Positions 1-5,111 of a DNA stretch of 5,111 nt are shown here, piece by piece. Source of the DNA: Gemmatimonadota bacterium (GTDB taxonomy: Bacteria > Gemmatimonadota > Gemmatimonadetes > Longimicrobiales > Gaopeijiaceae); NCBI GenBank assembly GCA_018678395.1, contig JAHHMJ010000192.1, positions 1 through 5,111 on the forward strand, given 5' to 3'. Under the pieces are notes generated by a model, which worked only from the letters and a program-made list of their open reading frames with translations, did no database searches and was not told where the DNA came from. Each line of letters begins with the position of its first letter. Within the stretch, counting starts at the first letter, position 1. A program made the position numbers and the translations under genes.

Positions 1-576
1 GGCGGGATGCAGACGTTCGAGTGGAGCGTGCTGTATCCCGGTTTCGCGAAGAAGCTCGTCCCGATCGCGGGGTCACCGCAGCTGGGAGGCCACGACGTCG
101 CACTGTGGGAGGCGTACAAGCGGCTGCTGGACTGGAGTGCGGAGTGCGCGTGTGCCGAGGCGCAGGAGCTGCTCGCGGCTCTCATGATCCTCAACAGCAC
201 CACCAGCGACCAGGACGGCGCCGACCTTCCGGGCGACACGGTGACGAGCCGGGTCGAGGGGGCTTCGGGCTCGATCGACCGGGGAACCGCCCTGAACCTC
301 ATCCGGCAGGCCGACGCGATGATCGCGACAGACGTGACGCACGCCTTCGACGGCGAGTGGGCCGGGGCAGCCGAGGCCGTTCAGGCACAGATGCTCATCA
401 TCGCCGAGTCGAGCGACCACGTGGTCACCCCGCGGACCGGCATGACCTTCGCCGAACACCTCGGTGAGAAGGCGACCCCGATCCTCTTCGAGACCGGGTG
501 CGGCCACGGGCTGCCCGCGTGCGAGATGTTCCGGGTCGGGGCGCTGATCCGCGACTTCCTGCGCAGGGAGCCCTGA
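1..576 (+). CDS. alpha/beta-hydrolase, homoserine acetyltransferase-like (C-terminal part, 5'-truncated)
   Basis: The reading frame is open from the first base. The first residues, Gly-Gly-Met-Gln-Thr-Phe-Glu-Trp, match the segment just after the nucleophile elbow (G-x-S-x-G-G-M-Q) of MetX-like alpha/beta-hydrolases, so the ATG at 7 is an internal Met and the catalytic Ser should lie a few codons before the window. Counting that Met as 1, the visible part has 189 residues: a strand and helix (YPGFAKKLVPIAGSP, 10-24), a helical lid region (about 30-125), a strand leading to the probable acid Asp137 (SSDHVVTP, base 415), and the probable catalytic His167 (GCGHGLPACE, base 505). The SDHVVTP and CGHxxxxCE patterns resemble a hydrolase branch often annotated as homoserine acetyltransferase rather than true MetX, which usually has GHD at the His. 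Whether it transfers acetyl groups or hydrolyses an ester is not decidable here. It ends with TGA at 574-576, facing the minus-strand operon. Superfamily is fairly certain; substrate is unknown. Confidence 0.8.
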   Translation, partial: GGMQTFEWSVLYPGFAKKLVPIAGSPQLGGHDVALWEAYKRLLDWSAECACAEAQELLAALMILNSTTSDQDGADLPGDTVTSRVEGASGSIDRGTALNLIRQADAMIATDVTHAFDGEWAGAAEAVQAQMLIIAESSDHVVTPRTGMTFAEHLGEKATPILFETGCGHGLPACEMFRVGALIRDFLRREP

Positions 577-626
577 CGGGAGGCCCGAGCGCGCACCCCG
601 AGCGCGCAACCCGGGCGGGTCTCCCG
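577..626. terminator. GC-rich hairpin between convergent genes, possible bidirectional terminator
   Basis: Bases 577-582 (CGGGAG) pair with 621-626 (CTCCCG), 583-587 (GCCCG) pair with 612-616 (CGGGC) leaving a 4-base bulge at 617-620, and 589-594 (GCGCGC) pair with 602-607 around a 7-base loop. The structure starts directly after the plus-strand stop and ends six bases before the minus-strand stop codon (632-634), the usual place for a shared terminator. Neither strand has a T-tract after the stem, so it is not a canonical intrinsic terminator; it may instead stabilise 3' ends or act with Rho. The pairing is seen directly; the function is inferred. Confidence 0.45.
584..609. repeat. 13-bp tandem duplication inside the intergenic hairpin
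   Basis: CCCGAGCGCGCAC (584-596) is followed immediately by CCCGAGCGCGCAA (597-609), identical in 12 of 13 positions. Because each unit contains the self-complementary GCGCGC, the duplication itself creates the inner stem of the hairpin. It probably arose by replication slippage. Confidence 0.75.
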
Positions 627-631
627 ACTCG

Positions 632-2191
632 CTACTCCTCCCCGCCGTACCTCCGCCGCAGCGCATCGATCAGCGCCTGCCGCACGTCGCGGTGCGATCC
701 CACCACCTCGAGCTGGGGATGGTCGGGCGTGAGGTAGCCGAGCCCCGTCTCGCGTCCGGTGATCAGAAAGTCCGTGATCGCCACGCGGTAGGTTGCATCG
801 GGATCGATCGGCGCTCCTGCGACCTCGAAGGGCGCGCCGATCACGGTCCAGTCGACGCCGGCGGTGTGCAGGTATCCGCCCGTGCCCTGGTTGTCGACGC
901 CCTGGCGCAGGACCTCGTTCAGCAGCGCGCCGCCCATCAGCACCTCGACGACCTCCCCACCGAACGGCAGCGCGCGGATGACGTCGTACTGCGTCATCGG
1001 TCCCGGCGGAATCACGTCGTCGATGCGGATCGAGCCGCCGTTCAGGATGCTCAGGTCGGCGCCCTCCACCTCGGCGAGCATGCCCTCGGCGATCAGTTCG
1101 GTCAGCATGGTCGGGCGCGTGCGCACGCTCGCCTCGAGTCCGTCGAGCGGCTCCGTCACGTTCGCGACCACCTCGTCGGGCTCGAAGCCCTGGGCGCGGA
1201 AGCCGGCGTAGGCGATGTCCACCCAACGGGCCGCTTCCGCGGCCGTCTCGGGTTCGTCCGTCGTCTCGTCCGTGATCGGCACGAAGCGCGATTCGATGTC
1301 GAGCTGCTGCACCCGCGGATCCCAGCGAATCTCGTGTACGAACACCGAGCGCGCGTTCGCGTCGGCCTTGGTGATCGGAATCAGCCGGGGTCCCCGGCGC
1401 AGGACCATGTTCTCGTGGTCATGCCCACCCATGATCAGGTCCAGCTCGGGCACGGTCTGCGCCAGCTCCGTGTCCTCGGCGAAATCCAGGTGCGTGAGTG
1501 CCACGAGCGCCTGGACGCTGTCGCCGAGCGCGTCGACCTCGTCACGCACCGCATCGATCGGATCGGACACGGAGACGTAGTCGGGCTCGCCTCCCGCGCG
1601 GGTCACCCCGATCATGCCGAGACGCAGCGTGTCGCCGGCCGCGCCGATGAAGCGGAGGACCTCGACGCCCGAAACCCCCTGCAGTGGGCGGCCGGCCCCA
1701 TCGAGCACGTTCGAGGTGAACCAGCCGAACTCGGCCTCGTCGAGCCGCCGGCGGAAGTCCTCCGCGTCGAGGTCGAACTCGTGATTGCCGAAGGTGGCGT
1801 AGTCGAGGCCCATGGCGTTGAGCACCGCGACCATCTGCCGCCCGGCGAGGCGTTCCCCGTCGATGCGGGCGGTGCCCAGCGCCGATGGGCTGAGGAAGTC
1901 GCCGGCGATCACGGCGAGCGTGTTGGGATTCCACGCCTCGAGGCGCTGGAGCAGGGTGGCGACCCGCGCGAGCCCGCCCTGCGCACCGCCGCTGACCGGC
2001 GTGATCTCGTACACGTCGTTGAGCTGGACGAGCGTCACACGGATGTCGTTCGAGGTCGACCCGGGCAGGCGGCGCTCGTCCTCGGCCGGCGTGGGGGCGT
2101 CGGTCGACGGTGCGCTCGAGGGGGAGGCGCAGGCGGAGACGGCGAGTGCGAGGACCGCGGCGGCCGCGCGCGCTCGAGTGGCGGGCCGCAT
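632..2191 (-). CDS. 5'-nucleotidase/UshA-like metallophosphoesterase lipoprotein
   Basis: A 519-residue exported phosphoesterase expected to dephosphorylate nucleotides or related phosphate esters outside the cytoplasm. Residues 1-21 form a lipoprotein signal (basic start, Ala/Leu core, lipobox VSA-Cys21), followed by a Ser/Pro/Ala/Asp linker to about 48. The calcineurin-like domain (about 51-300) shows LNDVYE (57-62), GDFLSPS (97-103), GNHEFD (135-140), a TH at 233-234 and GGHDHE (255-260). The C-terminal 5'-nucleotidase domain (about 340-500) has the substrate-binding NGGSIR (384-389), ALPFGGEVVEVLMGG (407-421) and GGYLHTAGVDW (438-448). Length matches the family. The usual DxH metal motif reads D59-V-Y61, as I recall for the CG11883-like branch. 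The frame is open upstream, but the ATG at 2191 is chosen because it gives the signal peptide, has a strong ribosome site and overlaps the preceding stop. It is the second gene of the operon. Family assignment is strong; the exact substrate is open. Confidence 0.93.
   Translation of the reverse strand: MRPATRARAAAAVLALAVSACASPSSAPSTDAPTPAEDERRLPGSTSNDIRVTLVQLNDVYEITPVSGGAQGGLARVATLLQRLEAWNPNTLAVIAGDFLSPSALGTARIDGERLAGRQMVAVLNAMGLDYATFGNHEFDLDAEDFRRRLDEAEFGWFTSNVLDGAGRPLQGVSGVEVLRFIGAAGDTLRLGMIGVTRAGGEPDYVSVSDPIDAVRDEVDALGDSVQALVALTHLDFAEDTELAQTVPELDLIMGGHDHENMVLRRGPRLIPITKADANARSVFVHEIRWDPRVQQLDIESRFVPITDETTDEPETAAEAARWVDIAYAGFRAQGFEPDEVVANVTEPLDGLEASVRTRPTMLTELIAEGMLAEVEGADLSILNGGSIRIDDVIPPGPMTQYDVIRALPFGGEVVEVLMGGALLNEVLRQGVDNQGTGGYLHTAGVDWTVIGAPFEVAGAPIDPDATYRVAITDFLITGRETGLGYLTPDHPQLEVVGSHRDVRQALIDALRRRYGGEE
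2129..2191 (-). other. lipoprotein signal peptide and lipobox of the nucleotidase
   Basis: Residues 1-21: a short Arg-containing n-region (MRPATRAR), an Ala/Val/Leu hydrophobic core and VSA|C, with the lipidated Cys21 encoded at 2129-2131. The residue after Cys is Ala rather than Asp, which in a diderm would favour outer-membrane sorting by the Lol rule known from enterobacteria. A low-complexity tether follows before the enzyme domain. Confidence 0.88.
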
Positions 2192-2206
2192 CACCGCCCC
2201 CTCCCC
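2191..2206 (-). promoter_or_regulatory. ribosome binding site and TGATG stop/start overlap
   Basis: On the minus strand GGGGAGGGGG (2206-2197) lies just before the nucleotidase ATG (2191-2189); the GGAGG core ends 8 bases from it. The site is inside the last codons of the amidohydrolase gene, whose TGA (2193-2191) shares its last base with the ATG. This arrangement indicates translational coupling and fixes the start of the nucleotidase. Confidence 0.85.
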
Positions 2207-5111
2207 GAATCCTCGGGCTCCAGGCGCCACCACCACTGTGTGGGCAGCGCCCGCTGGCGGGGCCAGATCTCGGTCAGGGTGTCGGCTTCGTAGAGTCGGC
2301 CGTTCTTCATCACGTGACTGATGTCCACGGTGGTTTCGAGGTCGTCGAGAGGATTCGAGTCGAGGATCTGCAGATCGGCCAGCTTGCCCACGTCGAGCGA
2401 GCCGAGGTCGCCGCCGAGTCCGATCGCTTCGGCGCTGTGCAGCGTCGCCATCATGAGCGCGTCGTGCGGGTCCATGCCGCCCGAGGCCATCATCCACAGC
2501 TCCCAGTGCGTGCCGAGGCCCTGTACCTCACCGTGGGACCCGAGCCCCAGGCGACCGCCGGCCTCCATCCACTTCACCATCTGCTCGGACTGCAGCGTGT
2601 GGACGTACTGGTCCTCGCGGTACCAGGTCGTCTGCTGCCATTTGTCGGTCTCGTCGTGCGGCGTGAAGGTCTGCAGCCGCTGGACGGAGTCTACGTCGGT
2701 GTGGGTCAGGTAGTACTGCATGCCCGACGGTCCGCCGTACGCGACCACGAGCGTCGGCGTGTAGACCAGACCGCTCTCGGCGCCCAACTGCACCACGTCG
2801 CGATAGAACGGCGCGATCGGGAGCGAATGCTCGAGCCCCGCGTAGCCGTCCTGCATGAGGGTCAGGTTCATGGTGAAGTTCGAGCCGCCCTCGGTCGTGG
2901 GGGTGAGGCCGAGTTCGTTGGCCGCCATGATCACCCACTGCCGGACGTTGCGGTCGCCGGCCATGTACTGCTTGATCGTCTTCGTGTTGAAGTGGTCCGA
3001 ATACCGGCGCAGCACGTCGCGCGCGTCGTCCAGGCTGCGAATGAGATCGGCGCTGAAGACGCCCGGGCCCGTCGAGTAGAGCCGCGGCCCGATCAGTTCG
3101 CCCACTTCCATCAGGTCGCTGTAGGCGACGATGTCTTCGGACGAGGTCTGGGGATCGCGCTGCGTCGTGACGCCGTAGGCGAGCTGCGCCAGCAGCTGCG
3201 ACACCTGCTGGCGATGCACTCCCCACGCGAACCAGGTGTGCGCGTGGATGTCGACGAGACCCGGGTAGATCGTCTTGCCCGACATGTCGCGGACGTCGGC
3301 GCCGTCGGGGATCGTCACGCTGCCCGTGGGACCCACTGCCGCGATGCGGTTGTTCTCGATCACGATCGTCCCGCGCTCGATCACCTCCCTGTCGCGCATC
3401 GTGATCAGCCGGGCGTTGGTCAGGGCGATCGCGCCCTCGGGGCGATCCTTGGCGACCGTGATTTCGACGTCGGCGCGGTAGGGCTCGTAGGCGGGCACGT
3501 CGTCGTCTTCGGCGTCGCTCTCGCCTTCGCCGGCGGCTTCGTCGTCTTCGGGTGCATCCGGATCTACGGGATCGCCGGGTGCGGCGTCCGCGGCATCCGT
3601 CTCAGCCTCTTCCTCGTTCGCTTCCGCGCGTGCCACGCGCACCGAGTCCGATACCAGCGAGTCCGCCAGCGCCATGTCGTGCTGGAAGAAGCTGCGCCCG
3701 ATCGACCAGTGCGCGACCGCGCCGTCGCGTCGCCAACCGACGAAGTCGCCGCCGATATCCGTCAGTCGACGGGTGGGCACCGACGATGACGCCGAGACAC
3801 TCACGGTCGGGGCGTTGCCGCCCACCGGCGGCACGGTGATCAGGTAGGCGTTGCGGTTGGCGCGCACGATGGCGTGGCGGCCGTCCGGAGAGAGGACCAC
3901 TTCGTCCGGCGTGCTCGACCCGCTCACGCTCGGGGCGTTCACCCGCACGACCGTCTTGATGTCCGTGCCGTCGAAGCGCATCGACAGCAGGCCCTCGCCG
4001 CCGGCCCACACGTACAGGCGCTCGGGGTCGGGCCCGATGTGCGGAGCGTTGCGACCCTCCTGCGTCGAGCTGGCGCCGACCCAGGTGATGCGCTCGGTGT
4101 CCCCGCCCTCCGCGGGCAGCCAGACGTACTCCAGCTCGGCCGCGCCCGAGTGCCGCCCGAAGTCCTCGAGCGTGCGCATCCGGTGCATCATCGAGCCGCG
4201 CACCCCCATGATGCGCGAGCCGTCGGAAGTGTAGGCGATCTTGTCGTAGAAGGCGGACCGAGCGGTCAGGCGCTCGGGATCACCGCCATCCGCCGACACC
4301 CGCCACACGTCGCCGCCGACCGAGTCGTTCCAGGTCACGAAGGCGATCCAGCGGCCGTCCGGTGACCAGGTGGCGGCGTGCCCGACGTCGGTGCCCTCGG
4401 TGAGGCGTCGCGCGTCGCCGATGACGGGGTGGTCGTCCTGCGATCCTCCGGGTCCTCCGCGACCCGCCGGCAGATCGGCGATCCACAGGCGGTCGAGCGC
4501 GCTGAAGACCACCTGCGACCCGTCGGGCGACGGCCGCGCGCCCCGGATCTGGGCCACGGTCAGCGATGCGTCGTCGATCGGGTACTCGAAATGGGCGAGC
4601 TCGCCCATCTCCTGCTCGATCCGGGCGGTGAAGGGGACCTCGGTCGCTTCGCCCGAGGGCACGGCAACCCGCCAGATCTTGCCGTCCCACGTGGTATAGA
4701 GGTGCTGCGAGTCGGGACTCCAGGCCGACGCCGGATAGACGTCGCGGTCCCGCGTGCGTCCCCCTTCGCTGTCGTCGCGCTGCACGTCCATGACGAGCCA
4801 GCGGTCCTCGCCGGTCTCGAGGTCCAGCAGCTTCAGCGCCGAGCGCGCGTCGTAGCGAGTGGCGTAGACCAGCCAGCGGCCGTCCGGGCTGGGGGACGGC
4901 CGGAAGGCGCCTTCGAGTTCGTGGGTGCGCACGAGGGTGCGACCGGTTTCACGGTCGAGCTGGGCGATCTGGTAGGTGCCGACGCGCCGGGCCGAGCTGC
5001 GGATCGTCTCGTGCGGATGAAGGTCCTCGGGGATGACGTCCGTGTCGAACCCTCCACCCAGATTCCCGCTCAGGTTCACCCACACGACCGAGTCGTCGGG
5101 GCCGAAGGCGG
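2191..5111 (-). CDS. beta-propeller (TolB/PD40-like) amidohydrolase fusion protein, 5'-truncated
   Basis: The frame is open to the right edge (8 more codons precede the GTG at 5085), so that GTG is internal and the true start and any signal peptide are missing. Numbering from that codon, 964 residues remain. The N-terminal part (to about 470) carries repeated propeller motifs: PSPDGRWLVYA (65), WSPDSQHLYTT (122), PSPDGSQVVFS (185), WSPDGRWIAFV (240), GPDPERLYVWA (351) and LSPDGRHAIVRA (399). An acidic linker (488-529) leads to the amidohydrolase domain: ALTNARLITM (554-563), VIENNRIAAVG (575-585), PGLVDIHAH with metal ligands His614 and His616, Lys705 as likely carboxylated bridge (IKQYM), TEGG (731-734), EH753, GSH851G, GTHWELW (858-864) and the closing GKLADLQILDSNPL (900-913). 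The order matches the large TolB-type amidohydrolases common in Gemmatimonadota, Acidobacteriota and Bacteroidota; peptide or cyclic-amide hydrolysis is typical of the superfamily, but the substrate is unknown. It is first of the two visible operon genes. Confidence 0.93.
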   Translation of the reverse strand, partial: AFGPDDSVVWVNLSGNLGGGFDTDVIPEDLHPHETIRSSARRVGTYQIAQLDRETGRTLVRTHELEGAFRPSPSPDGRWLVYATRYDARSALKLLDLETGEDRWLVMDVQRDDSEGGRTRDRDVYPASAWSPDSQHLYTTWDGKIWRVAVPSGEATEVPFTARIEQEMGELAHFEYPIDDASLTVAQIRGARPSPDGSQVVFSALDRLWIADLPAGRGGPGGSQDDHPVIGDARRLTEGTDVGHAATWSPDGRWIAFVTWNDSVGGDVWRVSADGGDPERLTARSAFYDKIAYTSDGSRIMGVRGSMMHRMRTLEDFGRHSGAAELEYVWLPAEGGDTERITWVGASSTQEGRNAPHIGPDPERLYVWAGGEGLLSMRFDGTDIKTVVRVNAPSVSGSSTPDEVVLSPDGRHAIVRANRNAYLITVPPVGGNAPTVSVSASSSVPTRRLTDIGGDFVGWRRDGAVAHWSIGRSFFQHDMALADSLVSDSVRVARAEANEEEAETDAADAAPGDPVDPDAPEDDEAAGEGESDAEDDDVPAYEPYRADVEITVAKDRPEGAIALTNARLITMRDREVIERGTIVIENNRIAAVGPTGSVTIPDGADVRDMSGKTIYPGLVDIHAHTWFAWGVHRQQVSQLLAQLAYGVTTQRDPQTSSEDIVAYSDLMEVGELIGPRLYSTGPGVFSADLIRSLDDARDVLRRYSDHFNTKTIKQYMAGDRNVRQWVIMAANELGLTPTTEGGSNFTMNLTLMQDGYAGLEHSLPIAPFYRDVVQLGAESGLVYTPTLVVAYGGPSGMQYYLTHTDVDSVQRLQTFTPHDETDKWQQTTWYREDQYVHTLQSEQMVKWMEAGGRLGLGSHGEVQGLGTHWELWMMASGGMDPHDALMMATLHSAEAIGLGGDLGSLDVGKLADLQILDSNPLDDLETTVDISHVMKNGRLYEADTLTEIWPRQRALPTQWWWRLEPEDSGRGR
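3499..3624 (-). other. acidic low-complexity linker between propeller and amidohydrolase domains
   Basis: Residues 488-529 of the amidohydrolase protein contain 21 Asp/Glu in 42 positions and no Lys or Arg; the rest is mainly Ala, Gly and Pro. It begins shortly after the last propeller strand (VAHWSIGRSFFQHD, 457-470) and ends before the YRADVEITVAKDRPEG segment that opens the amidohydrolase part. It is in frame with good coding on both sides, so it is a disordered insertion rather than a frameshift product. Confidence 0.85.

Noticed and set aside
7..9. ATG at 7 as the true start of the hydrolase
   Set aside because: The frame is open before it, the two preceding Gly codons belong to the G-x-S-x-G-G motif, and starting here would remove the nucleophile and the core strands.
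381..1226. Minus-strand open frame of 281 codons spanning the convergent gap
   Set aside because: It is an out-of-frame Arg-rich shadow of the nucleotidase that would run through the hairpin and into the opposing hydrolase gene.
692..2293. Plus-strand open frame of 533 codons opposite the nucleotidase
   Set aside because: It is rich in Arg, His, Val and Gly with no recognisable domain and lies antisense to a gene with clear family motifs; it is a GC-bias shadow.
2192..2497. N-terminal extension of the nucleotidase frame by 102 codons
   Set aside because: The added residues are Arg-rich and featureless and overlap the conserved amidohydrolase C-terminus; the ATG at 2191 has a lipoprotein signal and a good ribosome site.
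3487..3624. Acidic linker as a frameshift or mis-sequenced stretch
   Set aside because: Both flanking domains continue in the same frame and the codons keep the gene's usual third-position GC preference, so the stretch is a genuine part of the protein.
2110..3789. Plus-strand open frame of 559 codons opposite the amidohydrolase domain
   Set aside because: Its composition (Arg, His, Val and Asp rich) is the mirror of the minus-strand codons, no domain is seen, and it overlaps two genes with strong evidence.
5083..5085. GTG at 5085 as the start of the propeller-amidohydrolase
   Set aside because: Eight sense codons precede it up to the window edge (reading FGPDDSVVWV, a typical propeller strand motif), no ribosome site is seen and no signal peptide follows.

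Overview
This window shows one convergent gene pair layout on very GC-rich DNA. Reading right to left on the minus strand there is a two-gene operon: a large beta-propeller/amidohydrolase fusion protein (its N-terminus lies beyond the right edge), followed with a one-base stop/start overlap by a lipoprotein of the 5'-nucleotidase/UshA-like metallophosphoesterase family. On the plus strand, at the left edge, is the C-terminal part of an alpha/beta-hydrolase of the homoserine acetyltransferase-like type. The plus gene and the minus operon end 55 bases apart and share a GC-rich hairpin between their stop codons. Coding density is essentially complete; no stretch over 300 bases lacks a gene, and no RNA gene, mobile element, CRISPR array or phage-like feature was seen.

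Organism: high GC, strong GC preference at third codon positions, a lipobox signal peptide, acidic protein composition and a propeller-amidohydrolase protein of this type suggest a diderm, possibly marine or soil bacterium. Gemmatimonadota would fit well, and Acidobacteriota or a similar group is possible. This is an inference from gene content and composition only; no marker gene is present.

Region by region: 1-576 (+) hydrolase, 5'-truncated; 577-631 intergenic hairpin with an internal 13-bp tandem repeat; 632-2191 (-) secreted 5'-nucleotidase-like lipoprotein; 2191-5111 (-) propeller-amidohydrolase, 5'-truncated. The two minus-strand genes are probably cotranscribed and translationally coupled. 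The nucleotidase is clearly an envelope protein, and proteins related to the amidohydrolase are usually exported, so a shared role in scavenging or processing extracytoplasmic substrates is plausible but not shown.

The region looks like ordinary metabolic chromosome. I did not find a new defence, mobile or regulatory system. The points worth a second look are departures from canonical metal-ligand motifs in both metalloenzymes, an extremely acidic linker between the two domains of the amidohydrolase protein, the tight coupling of the two genes, and the structured intergenic hairpin.
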